Source of the DNA: Serripes groenlandicus
Lineage: Eukaryota > Mollusca > Bivalvia > Cardiida > Cardiidae
DNA: 64,000 nucleotides
Assembly (NCBI GenBank): GCA_031761405.1
Contig: JASEVX010000001.1
Coordinates: 202,076,390 to 202,140,389, forward strand
Reading direction: 5' to 3'
In this document: positions 1 to 11,765 of the stretch, piece by piece
How positions within the stretch are numbered: position 1 is the stretch's first letter
Layout of the letters: each line of letters starts with the position of its first letter
Notes under the pieces: generated by a model
Database searches by the model: none
Seen by the model: only the letters and a program-made list of their open reading frames with translations
What the model was told of the DNA's origin: nothing
Position numbers and translations under genes: made by a program

Positions 1-582
1 TCACGTTTGATTGTATCTCAACCAAACTTATACAGTAGTTGGATATCCATGAGAGCTCGGTTCCTTTCGAAAACCAGCCAGATCCGCCCATGCATGACTG
101 GATTATGGCCCTTGAAATGGTCAAAATTGCTATAAAAGAGCTTGTTAACACGATACAGTCTTCACTTTTAATTGTATCTCAACCAAACTTATACAGTAGT
201 TAGATATTCATGAGAGCTCGGTTCCTTTCGAAAACCAGCTAGATCCACCCATGCAAGACTGGATTATGGCCCTTGAAATTGTCCAAATTGCTATAATTGA
301 GCATGTGAACACAATAGAGGCTCCATTTACTATCTGATCTTCACCAAACTTAGATAGTAGTTAAATATTGATGAGAGCTTGGTTCCTTTTGAAAACCAGC
401 TAGATCCGCCCATGCAAGACTGGATTATGGCCCATGAAATTGTAAAAATTGCTATAATACAGCTTGTGAACACAAAAGAGCCTCCATTTACTATCCGATC
501 TTCACCATACATACATGCTCTGGATTGAAAATGACCAAAGAACCATACCAGTAGAGCATAGGCCCTCATGGGCCTCTTGTTT
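1..582 (+). mobile_element. HINE/pearl-like element family S, 3' part (cut by window edge)
   Basis: About 3.5 tandem units of roughly 155 bp (landmarks ACCAAACTTATACAGTAG and CCAGCCAGATCCGCCCATGC), followed by a unique tail with CCAGTAGAGC, a GGCCC/GGGCC hairpin and the terminus CTCTTGTT. A complete copy at 62399-63076 supplies the missing 5' end. No protein is supported; open frames here are repeat artefacts. Confidence 0.75.
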
Positions 583-590
583 CTTATTAT

Positions 591-641
591 TACGATTCCC
601 CAACAGAGTTGGGAATCGTATTGTTTTTCTATTGTTTTTTT
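591..641 (+). mobile_element. Element family F, 5' end, separated by insertion of A
   Basis: ACGATTCCC and GGGAATCGT form a 9-bp hairpin (592-619), followed by T-rich sequence. The inverted partner GGGAATCG lies just before each family F 3' tail (near 2640 and 3710). I therefore read this as the 5' terminus of F, cut from its body by the family A element that follows. Confidence 0.55.
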
Positions 642-1593
642 AGCTCACCTGAGCTCTGCTCAAGGTGAGTTATTGTGATCGCCTTTTGTCCGGCGTCCGT
701 CGTCCGCGTCCGTCGTCCGTCGTGCGTCGTCCGTCGTGCGTCAACTTCTTCTCCTCAGTAACCAGTGGGTCAATTGGGATGAAACTTCACAGAAAGCATC
801 CTCTTAATGACCTCACCAGAATTCCTTCAAATTTTAGGGATCCATGCAGAATTCTGGCTTCCATGGCAACGAAACCGAAAAAACTTCAAAATTCTTCTTC
901 TCCCAAACTGGTTGGCAGATTTTCAAATAATTTTGTAGAAATGTTCCTTGGATGACCCTCTACCAGATTCCTTCAAGCCATGTTGATTGGTCAAAAAACA
1001 CGGCCGCCAGGGGGGCGGGGCTATTTTGCCTTATATGGCTATAGTGAAAACTTAAAAAATCTTCTCCTCCGAAAGTGTCAGGCTGATTTTCAAATGATAT
1101 TGTAGAAATGTTCCTTGGGTGACCCTCTATCAGATTCCTTCAAGCCATGTTGATTGGTCGAAAAACATGGCCGCCAGGGGGGGGGGGGCGGGGCTATTTT
1201 GCATTATATGGCTATAGTGCAAACTTAAAAAATCTTCTTCTCCAAAAGTGTCGGCCCGATTTTCAAATAATTTTGTAGAAATGTTCCTTGGATGACCCAC
1301 TTTCAGATTCCTTCAAGCCATGTTGATTTGTCAAAAAACATGGCCGCCAGTAGGCAGGGCTATTTTGCATTATATGGATATAGTGAAAACTTAAAAAATC
1401 TTCTCCTCCAAAAGTATCTGGCCGATTTTCAAATAATTTTGTAGAAATGTTCCTAGGGTGACCCTCTATCAGATTCCTTCAAGCCAAGTTGATTGGTCGG
1501 AAAATGGCTGCCAGGGGGCATGGCTTATATAGCTAAAGTGAAAAAAAAATAAAAATCAGGTGAGCGATTCAAGGGCCATCATGGCCCTCTTGT
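642..1593 (+). mobile_element. HINE/pearl-like element family A, copy 1
   Basis: Starts with the hairpin AGCTCACCT...AAGGTGAG, then a GTCCGTCGTCC-type simple repeat. Tandem units of about 180 bp follow (landmarks GTAGAAATGTTCCTTGG, GCCATGTTGATTGGTC, ATGGCCGCCAGGGGG). It ends with the inverted 5' motif TCAGGTGAGC, the hairpin GGGCCATCATGGCCC and CTCTTGT. It has no coding capacity and is presumably mobilised in trans. Confidence 0.8.
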
Positions 1594-2677
1594 CTTCTTA
1601 TTATTATTATTCTCTTTCAGCTATCCAAATTTTTGTCCAGAGCCATACTCATAAACTACTTGATGGAATTGATTGAAACTTCCAACATAGATAGATGGCA
1701 ATGTGAACTTGTGTAGTTTTCAAGAATGATAACTCTGAGCCACTGTTTTGCAAAGTTATCTCCCCTTTTTCAATATTTTAATCAATTTTTGTCAGAGCGA
1801 TATCTTGTGAACGAATGGTCAGATATTATTGAAACTTGGAACATAGATAGATGGCACTGTGCAGTTGTACAACATGCAAGAATTATAACTCTGGGCCACT
1901 TTTTTGCAAAGTTATCTTCCCTTTTTCATTTTTTTTAATAATTGGGTGATTTGAACCTGTATAACTCGATAACGAAAAGAGATAGAGACTTGAAACTTAG
2001 TACAAATGTTCCCAATCAAGTGACCTACTTTCTCATGTGTATTTGAGCTTGACCGAATACTCGTTTCTGATTGGTCGATTTTTCGGACTTGTATAACTCG
2101 AAAATGACTAGTGATAGAGACTTGAAACTTAGTACATGTGATTCTAATCAAGTAGTACTACTTTCTCAAGTGTATTAGCGCATGACCGAATACTCGTTTC
2201 TGATTGGTCGATTTTTCTGACTTGTATAACTCAAAAACGACAAGTGATAGAGACTTGAAACTTAGTACATGTGTTTCTTATCAAGTAGTTCTACTTTTGC
2301 ATGTGTATTAGCGCATGACCGAATACTCGTTTCTGATTGGTCGATTTTTCGGACTTGTATAACTCAAAAACGACAAGTGATAGAGACTTGAAACTTAGTA
2401 CATGTGTTTCTTATCAAGTAGTACTACTTTTGCATGTGTATTAGCACATGACCGAATACTCGTTTCTGATTGGTCGATTTTTCGGACTTGTATAACTCAA
2501 AAACGACAAGTGATAGAGACTTGAAACTTAGTACATGTGTCCCTAATCAAGTAGTAGTACTTTCGCAAGTGTATTAGCGCATTACCGAATACTCTGGGCC
2601 ATTGTGTTATCTGCCCTTGTTCAATAAAATGGCAAGGGAATCGTTCGTAACTGTTGCTACAGTTACAATCTCTAGTT
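1594..2677 (+). mobile_element. Element family F, body copy 1
   Basis: Units with ACATAGATAGATGGCA are followed by about five units of roughly 130 bp (TGATTGGTCGATTTTTC, GATAGAGACTTGAAACTTAG). It ends with GGGAATCG, the hairpin GTAACTGTtgctACAGTTAC and TCTCTAGTT. Confidence 0.7.
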
Positions 2678-3750
2678 ATTATTGTTTATTCTCTTTCTTC
2701 TATCCAAATTTTTGTCCGAGCGATATCTCATGAACTAATGGTCAGATATTATTGAAACTTGGAACATAGATAGATGGCAATGTGAAGTTGTGCAAGAGGC
2801 AAAAATGATAACTCTGAGCCCCTTTTTTGCAAAGTTATCTCCCCTTTTTCAATATTTAAATCAAGTTTTGTCCGAGCGATATCTTGTGAACGAATGGTCA
2901 GATAATATTTAAACTTGGAACATAGATAGATGGCATTGGTAAGGTGTGCAAGATTGAAGAATGATAACTCTGAGCCACTTTTTTGCAAAGTTATCTCCCC
3001 TTTTTCATTATTTTAATAATTTGGTGATTAAAGCTTGTATAACTCGATAACGAAAAGTGATAGAGACTTGAAACTTAGTACAAGTGTTCCCAATTAAGTG
3101 ACCTACTTTCTCATGTGTATTTGAGCATGACCGAATACTCGCTTCTGATTGGTCGATTTTTCGGACTTGTATAACTCAAAAACGACAAGTGATAGAGACT
3201 TGAAACTAAGTATATGTCTTTCTAATGAAATAGTACTACTTTCTCATGTGTATTAGCGCATGACCGAATACTCGTTTCTGATTGGTCGATTTTTCTGACT
3301 TGTATAACTAAAGAATGACTAGTGATAGAGACTTGAAACTTAGTACATGTGATTCTAATCAAGTAGTACTACTTTCTCAAGTGTATTAGCGCATGACCGA
3401 ATGCTTGTTTCTGATTGGTCGATTTTTCTGACTTGTATAACTCAAAAACGAAAAGTGATAGAGACTTGAAACTTAGTACATGTATTTCTAATCAAGTGGT
3501 ATTACTTTTTCAAGTGTATTAGCGCATGACCGAATACTCATTTCTGATTGGTCGATTTTTCGGAATTGTATAACTAAAAAACGACAAGTGATAGAGACTT
3601 GAAACTTAGTACATGTGTTCCTAATCAAGTGGTACTACTTTCGCAAGTGTATTTGCGCATGACCGAATACTCGTTTCTGTTATCTCCCATTGTTAAATAA
3701 AATGGCAAGGGAATCGTTCGTAACTGTTGCTACAGTTACAATCTCTAGTT
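2678..3750 (+). mobile_element. Element family F, body copy 2 (head to tail)
   Basis: Same order of sub-repeats and same 3' hairpin as the preceding copy. It begins directly at the CTCTAGTT terminus of that copy and lacks the 5' ACGATTCCC hairpin. This tail-to-head junction looks like a concatemer rather than an independent insertion. Confidence 0.65.
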
Positions 3751-4655
3751 CTTATTATTATTCTTCTTCTTCTTCTTCTTAACTTTTGTTTGTCCAGAGC
3801 AGAACTCGGAAACTACTTGAAGTAATTGATTGAAACTTGGAACATAGATAGATGGCAATGTGAAGTTGTGCACCTTGCAAGAATTATAACTCTGGGCCAC
3901 TTTGTTGCAAAGTTATCTGCCCTTGTTCAATATTTTAATAGTGTAAACTTTGTCCAGAGCAGAACTCAGAAACTACTTGAAGGAATTTATTGAAACTTGG
4001 AACATAGATAGATGGCAATGTGAAGTTGTGCACCTTGCAATAATTATGAGTTATCTCCCCCTTGTTCAATATTTTAATTGTGAAAACTTTGTCCAGAGCA
4101 GAACTCAGAAACTACTTGAAGGAATTTATTGAAACTTGGAATATAGATAGATGGCAATGTGAAGTTGTGCACCTTGCAATAATTATGAGTTATCTCCCCC
4201 TTGTTCAATATTTTAATAGTGTAAACTTTGTCCAGAGCAGAACTCAGAAACTACTTGAAGGAATTTATTGAAACTTGAAACATAGATAGATGGCAATGTG
4301 AAGTTGTGCACCTTGCAATAATTATGAGTTATCTCCCCCTTGTTCAATATTTTAATAGTGTAAACTTTGTCCAGAGCAGAACTCAGAAACTACTTGAAGG
4401 AATTTATTGAAACTTGGAATTTAGATAGATGGCAATGTGAAGTTGTGCACCTTGCAATAATTATGATTTATCTCCCCTTGTTCAATATTTTAATAGTGTA
4501 AACTTTCTCCAGAGCAGAACTAAGAAAGTACTTAAAGGAATTTATTGAAACTTGGAATATAGATAGATGGCAATGTGAAGTTGTGCACCTTGCAAGAATT
4601 ATAACTCTGGGCTACTTCGTTGCAAAGTTATCTCCCCTTGTTCAATATTTTAATA
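3751..4655 (+). mobile_element. Element family F, truncated third copy, about 139-bp units
   Basis: Starts with TTATTATTATTC(TTC)n, then about five units of roughly 139 bp (GTCCAGAGCAGAACTCAG ... GTGCACCTTGCAA). It breaks off without the F 3' tail exactly where the transposase fossil begins. Confidence 0.65.
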
Positions 4656-5446
4656 GTCATTGACAAACTGCAATGGGGAGACATATGTTTTTTCATAAAA
4701 ACAACCTTTCTAGTTCCAGTTGGACTAATGCCTAATAGTGCTTTATAAGTCATATAGGATTTGTAGCTGGAAAACATCAGCGACTTATTTGACAAAGATT
4801 CAGGTGTCTCTGAAAAAAATTCTGTACAGTCCATTATGACACAACAGTTAGGATGTTTCCTACTGAACTTGATTTGCATAAATTTGTTGACTAGTTCTCT
4901 GCTTGGCCAATCGGTCAAGAACGAGAGTTTTAAATGTAAATATTTAATCCATTTCTCACATATGACTCCACATGTAGTTTTAATATGAAAAATCTGTCTG
5001 CTAAATCTCCTAATAAAAGCCCTAGTCTTAACCTCATTAACACCATAAAAGATTCATCAATTAGATGAAGAATTCTTGGACGCCCTGTTCCTGAATTTGA
5101 ATTAGATGCATTTCTTTTAGTTTTTTCAGACTAATCACTCATTTCATCAAACAACGTATAAAATACTTGCTTATTTGGCAGTCCCGTGTAAAACCTACAC
5201 TTTTCATCAGAGTTAATGTCTTCGATTGTCATTGTTGGTTTGTTACACTGTGTGCCTGAATTTGCAAATGGTTTGATTGGCACTGGCTGGGATTTTTGTA
5301 AACAGTCACAAAGTTTCGTGGCATAATAAGTTTCATTTTCGTCAAAGATCATTTCGGTTTGTGTGGAGGCGTCAGATTTATCTGTATTTGGCGTTTGTGT
5401 GCATACTGAGGTACTTATAATCCCAATGTTTGTTTGGCAATCCTTA

Positions 5447-5907
5447 TTATACCCTCAGATACGTAGTATATGGGGGCTATCTAGGAGTCACGCTTGTTGG
5501 TCGGTCGGTCGGTCCGTTGGTCTGGACATTTCTTGTGAACACTATTTCTCAGCAACCCTTATTTAGAATTCAATATAACTTCACAAGAATGATTGATACC
5601 AAGCCTGGTTGTGCATATTGTCGGCGTGTTGCACAGGAATTATTTTTAAATGAGTTATGGCCCCTTGAATTTCTCATACATAGTTGGTCTGTAGACATTT
5701 CTTGTGAACACTATTTCTCAGCAACCCTTTGTCAGAATTCAATATAACTTCACAAGAATGATTGATACCAAGCCTAGTTGTGCATATTGTCGGCGTGTTG
5801 CACTGGAATTATTTTTAATTGAGTTATGGCCCCTTGAATTTCTCATACATATGTATATTGTCAGGCACCAGCTGGGCGTATTCATCACCTTCAGTGATAT
5901 TTCTAGT
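5447..5907 (+). mobile_element. Element family G, copy 1, inside the transposase fossil
   Basis: TATACCCTCAGATACG is followed by GGTCGGTCGGTCGG and two units of about 170 bp (CACTATTTCTCAGCAACCC, CACAAGAATGATTGATACC). The 3' end has CAGCTGGGCGTAT, the hairpin ATCACcttcaGTGAT and TTTCTAGTT. Transposase reading frame lies on both sides. Confidence 0.8.
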
Positions 5908-6486
5908 TAAAGTGTTATTCATGTCATCAACTTCAACTATACCCACATAATCATGAAATAGTAAAGATGTTTGCTCCGATGTATGGCCACTTTTGAGGTT
6001 GACTGTTTGCCTACGGGGCTCTGGTTTCTCCAATGGTTGTACGTTGTCATCAATGACCATTGGAGTGATGTTTTCCAACTAAAATTAAAATAAAATATAA
6101 ATATAAGTCCATATCTACAAAAGTTCAATACATATTGAATACAAATTCAACAGAAGAAAATAAACAATAAGAAAATTTACCCCACCCATCGGTTTTCTAA
6201 TAAATTTTACAATTTTATTGTGGGAAGAAAATAAATAATTAGAAAATTACCCCATCATTCTGTTTTCTAATAAATTTTACAATTCTAATTTATGAGAGTC
6301 ACTTTTCATTATTTTTTATTATTTTTAAAATTGTTTAAACATACAAATGTATGAACAAAATGCTTGCAGTAGTTGTGTTGAAACGTCTTTCACCAAACAT
6401 CGATGGAACCATATTCTTCTCAAATTTGCCCCCGACGAAGTGCTCAAAACAAAGACGTTGAGAGTCGTTGTGTTTGAAGCCCTTTT

Positions 6487-7670
6487 TAGCTCACAAAGTG
6501 CAAGGTGAGCTTTTGTGATCGCTCATTGTCCGTCATCGTCGTCGTCCGTCTGTTCACATTTTCCTGCAAACGACTTCTCCTACACCAATTAACCAAATTC
6601 AAAATAACTTTACAGGAATGTTCCTTGGGTGGATCTCTTTCAAACTTGTTCAAAGAATTCTATTCTATGCAGAACTTTGGCTGCCACGGCAACAAAAAAG
6701 GGAAAATTATCCAAAACTTAAAAAATCTTCTTGTCTGAAAGTAGAAGGCCCATGCCTTTGAAATTTGCTATGTAGCATCATCTAGTGAACCTCTACCAAG
6801 ATTGTTCAAATTATAGCCCTGTGGTCAAAATGACTCCTCCCCTGGGGTCTATTGTTTTACATAGACTCATATAGAGAAACGACTTAAAAAATATAATTGT
6901 CTAAAAGTAGAGGCCCCATGCTTTTGACATTTGATATGTAGCATAATCTAGTAGACCTCTACCAAGATTGTTCAAATTATAGCCTGGGGTAAAAAATAAC
7001 CCCTCCCTGGGGGGTCACTTGTTTGACATAGACTCATATACGGAAAAAACTTTAAAAATCTTCTTGTCTAAAAGTAGAAGGCCAAGGCCTTTGATATTTG
7101 GTATGTAGCATCATTGTAGACCTCATCCAAGATTGTTCAAATTATAGCCCTGAGGTAAAAAATTACCCCTCCCTGGGAGTCACTTGTTCTCCATAGACTC
7201 ATAGAGAATTTCTTTTAAAAATCTTCTTGTCTAAAAGAAGAGGGCTCAACCTTTGATATTTGGTATGTAGTATCATCCAGTGGACCTCTACCAAGATTGT
7301 TCAAATTATAGCCATGGGGTCAAAAATGACCCCATCCTGGGGGTCCCTTGTTTTCCATAGACTCATTTAGGGGAAAACTTTAAAAATCTTCTAGTCTAAA
7401 AGTAGACTATTACCCCTCCCCGGGGGTCACTTGTTTTAAATAGATAGGGAAAAAACTTTAAAAATCTTCTTGTCTAAAAGATATTTGGTATGTAGCATCA
7501 TCTAGTTGACCTCTACCAAGATTGTTCAAATTATAGCTCTGGGGTCAAAAATGACCCCTCCCCCCGGGGGTCACTTGTTTTTCATAGTCGCATATAGGGG
7601 AAAGAACACTGAAAACATTTTAAGTTTGATTAAATCAGGTGAGCGATATAGGTCCATCATGGTCCTCTTA
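6487..7670 (+). mobile_element. Element family H, copy 1, inside the THAP-coding part
   Basis: 5' hairpin AGCTCAC..GTGAGCT, then GTCCGTCATCGTCGTCG. Several units of about 170 bp follow (AAAATCTTCTTGTCTAAAAG, CCTCTACCAAGATTGTTCAA). The end has TCAGGTGAGCG, a degraded GGTCCATCATGGTCC hairpin and CTCTTAT. It separates the two halves of a THAP zinc finger. Confidence 0.75.
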
Positions 7671-7822
7671 TTCAATAGTTTGATTCGTCTTATCCATGCA
7701 TGCTTAACTCTGTCATTCATAGGAAACCTATGCAACGAAACAATACGTCCATTTACGTTTTTCCCTCGATAATGTGAGCATACGATACAATAATGTCGCT
7801 TTGTTGGTGTTGATTCGTCCAT

Positions 7823-8124
7823 TTTGAGAAAACTCTCCGGAAGTGACTGAAAACGGTGCGATGGTCTTTATTGATTTCTATTTGTAAAGAGTAGCGCAAA
7901 GGGAAGTAAAAAATCCAAGAACGGTAACACCTTTCCGGACAGGGCAATACATCTGGATTAATCATTAACATTTTTATTTTACATATTATGCTTTAAGGGA
8001 AACTCATTTGAACATTTTGTTCATTCTGACATTGTATATTTCAATAAATAAATACATAAATAAATAAAAGTGAAAATAGAATCTATATAAATATGTATGT
8101 ATTTTCACATTAGATACGTTTTAT
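7823..8124. other. Sequence upstream of the transposase fossil, nothing recognised
   Basis: AT-rich DNA 5' of the fossil start codon on the minus strand. I looked for a terminal inverted repeat of the transposon and saw none. Confidence 0.4.
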
Positions 8125-8500
8125 TATGCTCCCCAAACTAGTTTGGGAGAGCATATAGTTGTCGCTTTGTCCGTCCGTCCGTCCGTGTCCGTCACACTTT
8201 GTCACACTTTATTTGCATTGAGCATAAATCTAAAAGTACTGAATATATTTCAATGAAACTTGAAATATACATACATATCAATAAGAGAGAGTGCATAATA
8301 CAAGAGCCATAACTTTATAGTGAATACTTTTCAAATTATCTCCCTTGTTAGACTTTATATTTCGATGTCGGGACCATAACTTGGAAAAATACTCAAGATA
8401 TTTCGATGAAACTTGAAATGTATAGAGATATTTAAGAGAGGAAGTGCATTGCACAAGAACCATAACTTATAATAAATAATAAAAATTTACTCCCTTGTTT
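8125..8500 (+). mobile_element. Element family I, 5' part
   Basis: 5' hairpin GCTCCCCAAAC/GTTTGGGAGAGC, then GTCCGTCCGTCCGTCC and two units of about 150 bp (CAATGAAACTTGAAATATAC; AAGTGCATAATACAAGAGCC). No 3' hairpin or inverted GAGCAT partner is present, so the 3' end is missing. Confidence 0.65.
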
Positions 8501-8625
8501 TTATTATTTTCTTTTAATGAAGTCTGTATTATGTAAATATAATGACACTAATGAAGTCTGTTTTATGTATTATATAAATATAATGGACAACTATTTTGCA
8601 TATGTGTTAAGAAATTGAAAGGTTC

Positions 8626-8740
8626 TTTACACGACAATGAAATATGGCAATGGATCAGCGGATGTTTTCCTTTACACGACAATGAAATATGGCAATGGAT
8701 CAGCGGAAGTTTTCCTTTACACGACAATGAAATAACAAAT
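8626..8740. repeat. About 45-bp tandem repeat, 2.4 copies
   Basis: TTTACACGACAATGAAAT..GGCAATGGATCAGCGGA is repeated at 8626, 8672 and 8717 (last copy partial). The near identity suggests a recent tandem duplication. Confidence 0.8.
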
Positions 8741-9576
8741 AAAAGAAATTATATATCTGTACAAATTTATGCTACTAATTTGCAGGTATGATCACTAGTT
8801 AGAGGTAGTTCTATCAGACAATGCCTATTATCACTTGACAAAGCCCTTATGGGGAACATCATTTCCTTCCACCGATTCCTTGTTTTGAATGTTACATTAC
8901 AAAATGGTAAGTCTTACAATGGGAACAATGTTGATCGTCCAATTAATGTGATTTCGTGGTTGTTTACATGGTCCTGTCTAATTACACTGTTGCCAAATCG
9001 GTATAGCTAGATAGCGAAAACAACTTGGATGTCACGAAAACAACTTTACATATGACTAATATGAGTATAGGTGCTACCTATTTCGGGTAAACATTTATTA
9101 ATTTTTGTGATTGGTAAATCATTCCCCGGAATTGCAGCACGAGTCCTACCGTCCTTAGCAAAGAAAATAAAAATCATCATCCGGTTAGGCATAATATTTA
9201 ACAATAAAATATGGCCAAGATTTTAAATCCATGAAATTATGATGACAGGTACAAAAAATAATCAACTTGGCCTTCATTAAGAACCTCCAATGAAGTGATT
9301 CCATAATTTACGAAACTACATTTGTGACGAGTCAAACAATCCTTTCTGTCGTTTTTACTTTTGGTTATTTATTCATCATTTGCGTTACGCTAATAGAATG
9401 ACGTTGTATTATAGAAATTTGGATGTGTAACTTCCAGAAAGTCAAAAAACCATTATCAGTTTTTATTTGAACTCGTTTTAAAAAATAGACGGCGAGTGTT
9501 ATTAAATGCAAATTATCACACATAAAATTACTTGTGCTTGTTCCTATATCGAGTACGTATTATCATATTTAATTAT
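8741..9576. other. AT-rich intergenic DNA with a dispersed-repeat fragment
   Basis: No gene seen. A stretch near 9003-9060 (GATAGCGAAAACAACTTGGA...GTCACGAAAACAACTT) recurs near 11520 and, inverted, near 26880. Confidence 0.45.
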
Positions 9577-11162
9577 TATACCCCCAAAAAACAAAGTTTT
9601 GGGGGGGTATATAGGAGTCACTGTGTCGGTCGGTCGGTCGGTCGGTCGGTCGGAAGCCATATTTTGTCCGGCCCATATCTTAACCATGCATCATAGGATT
9701 TGAACGAAACTTCATAGGATGATACAACACAATGAGAGGAAGTGCGGTGTACAGAAGCCATAACTCTATTTTACCTAAATACAGAGTTATTGCCCTTTGT
9801 TACTTTTTCTTGTCCGGAGAATTACTTAATAACTAACAGATGGAATCTAATAAAACTGCATACAATGGTAGAGCATACTCAGAGGAAGTGCAGTGTACAA
9901 GAACCATAACTCTAATTTACATAATTACAGAGTTATTGCCCTTTGTTACTTTTTCTTGTTCGTAGAGTCTTGTCCAGAGCATAACTTTAAAACAAATTGT
10001 TGGAATTTAATAAAACATCATAGGATGATACAACACAATAAGAGGAAGTGCGGTGTACAGAAACCATAACTCTATTTTACCTAAATACAGAGTTATTGCC
10101 CTTTGTTACTTTTTCTTGTCCGTAGAATTACTTAATAACTAATAGATGGAATCTAATAAAACTACATTTAATGGTAGAGCATAATCAGAGGAAGTGCAGT
10201 GTACAAGAAACATAACTCTACTTTACATAATTACAGAGTTATTGCCCTTTGTTACTTTTTCTTATTTGTAGAGTCTTGTCCGGAGCATAACTTGAAAACA
10301 AATTGTTGGAATTTAATAAAACTTCATAGGATGATACAACACATTAAGAGGAAGTGCGGTGTACAGGAACCATAACTCTATTTTATCTAAACACAGAGTT
10401 ATTGCCCTTTGTTACTTTTTCTTGTCCGGAGAATTACTTAATAACTAACAGATGGAATCTAATAAAACTGCATACAATGGTAGAGCATAATCAGAGGAAG
10501 TTCAGTATACAAGAACTATAACTCTAATTTACATAATTACAGAGTTATTGCCCTTTGTTACTTTTTCTTATTCGTAGAGTCTTGTCCGGAGCATAACTTT
10601 AAAACTGATTTTTGGAATTTCATAAAACTTCATAGGATGATACAACACATTGAGAGGAAGTGTGGTGTACAGGAACCATAACTCTATTTTATCTAAATAC
10701 AGAGTTATTGCCCTTTGTTACTTTTTCTTGTTCGTAGAGTCTTGTCTGGAGCATAACTTTAAAACTAATTGTTGAAATTTAATAAAACATCATGGGATGA
10801 TACAACACATTGAGAGGAAGTGCGGTATACAGGAACCATAACTCTATTTTACCTAAATACAGAGTCATTGCCCTTTGTTACTTTTTCTTGTCCGGAGAAT
10901 TTACTTAATAACTAACAGATGGAATCTAATAAAACTACATACAACGGTAGAGCAAAATCAGAGGAAGTGCAGTGTACAAGAACCATAACTCTAATTTACA
11001 TAATCACAGAGTTATTGCCCTTTGTTATCCAAAAATGAACAAAACAAGAATAACCCGATCCATAACATTGTCCTTTTAAGGTGGGGTTTCTAAATATTTC
11101 ACAACCTTTCCTATCAGAGCGGCGTTTGGGGGTATTAATCACATTCAGTGATAGTTCTAGTT
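9577..11162 (+). mobile_element. HINE/pearl-like element family D, copy 1, with dimeric core array
   Basis: 5' hairpin ACCCCCAAAA..TTTTGGGGGGGT, then (CGGT)n. The core array alternates two related unit types: one with ACTTAATAACTAACAGATGG and one with GTCCAGAGCATAACTTTAAA. Spacing of the shared CAGAGTTATTGCCCTTTG alternates about 145 and 160 bp, giving a higher-order period of about 305 bp. The 3' end has TTTGGGGGTAT, a short ATCA..TGAT stem and GTTCTAGTT. Confidence 0.8.
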
Positions 11163-11369
11163 TCCTCTAGAAGTTTTTTGTTTCGATATTTTCTTTTCAT
11201 CCAATCAAAACGTAGCAGAATCGTGATTGAATCGAAAAATCTACTCTGGACACAATTTTTGGAAAGACGGTATAGCAAAGTTTTGCAAAGTTCATACATA
11301 TTACCTATTGACGGGAAACTTTGCCGTCGATTTCTTTACCCGTATAAAGTCCATATAACTATAGTTTTT

Positions 11370-11765
11370 CATATTTATTAACATAATAGCACATTCACGA
11401 ACATATTACAATACATTTTAACAGTTTTTAAAAGTGTTTTTGTACAAGTTTATTATCACGAAATAGAAAAATTACAGAGTGGCCTAGTAGGCTAAAACGC
11501 ATATAAATAAATAGAATCGGCTCACGAAAACAACTTGGCTGTCACGAAAACAACTTTATATATGACTATAACACCAATATAACCATATTTTTTCATAATT
11601 ATTAACCTAATAGCACTTTCACGAACATATTACAATACATTTTAACAATTTGTAAAAGTTTTTTGTACTTGTTATTTGGAAATAGAAAAATTACAGAGTG
11701 GCATAGGCTAAAGCGCATATAAATAAATAGAACCGGCTCACTAAAAACAACTTTGTATATGACTA
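11370..11765. repeat. About 225-bp direct duplication of a dispersed repeat
   Basis: ATTAACATAATAGCACATTC through GAAAACAACTTTATATATGAC is repeated about 225 bp downstream with moderate divergence. Related fragments lie near 9010, 13565, 26540 and 26880. Type of element unknown. Confidence 0.6.

Larger units (their letters stand above)
4655..7822 (-). pseudogene. Fossil THAP + DDE_Tnp_4-type transposase, interrupted twice
   Basis: Reads leftwards from an ATG at 7822. The N-terminus (7671-7822) is a THAP-like zinc finger: YCIVCSHYRG, SLHRFP, WIRRIKL. Its second half (CFEHFVGGKF, VPSMF) lies at about 6370-6486, beyond an inserted H element. A later coding block (5908-6078) follows a plausible 3' splice site (TTTTAATTTTAG). 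After inserted element G the frame continues with DASTQTEM and CRFYTGLP (5131-5446), then VIMDCTEFF and the YKS..TYKALLGISP stretch typical of pfam13359 nucleases (4655-4918). Lesions seen: an in-frame TAG at about 5137, a frameshift near 4985, and loss of the C-terminus at 4655. By family the intact enzyme would cut and paste DNA in the nucleus. Assignment to ISL2EU/PIF-Harbinger-like elements is inference; TIRs were not found. Confidence 0.75.

Noticed and set aside
9800..11000. CRISPR-like regular repeats
   Set aside because: Units of 145-160 bp without unique spacers, in a eukaryotic mobile element; not a CRISPR array.
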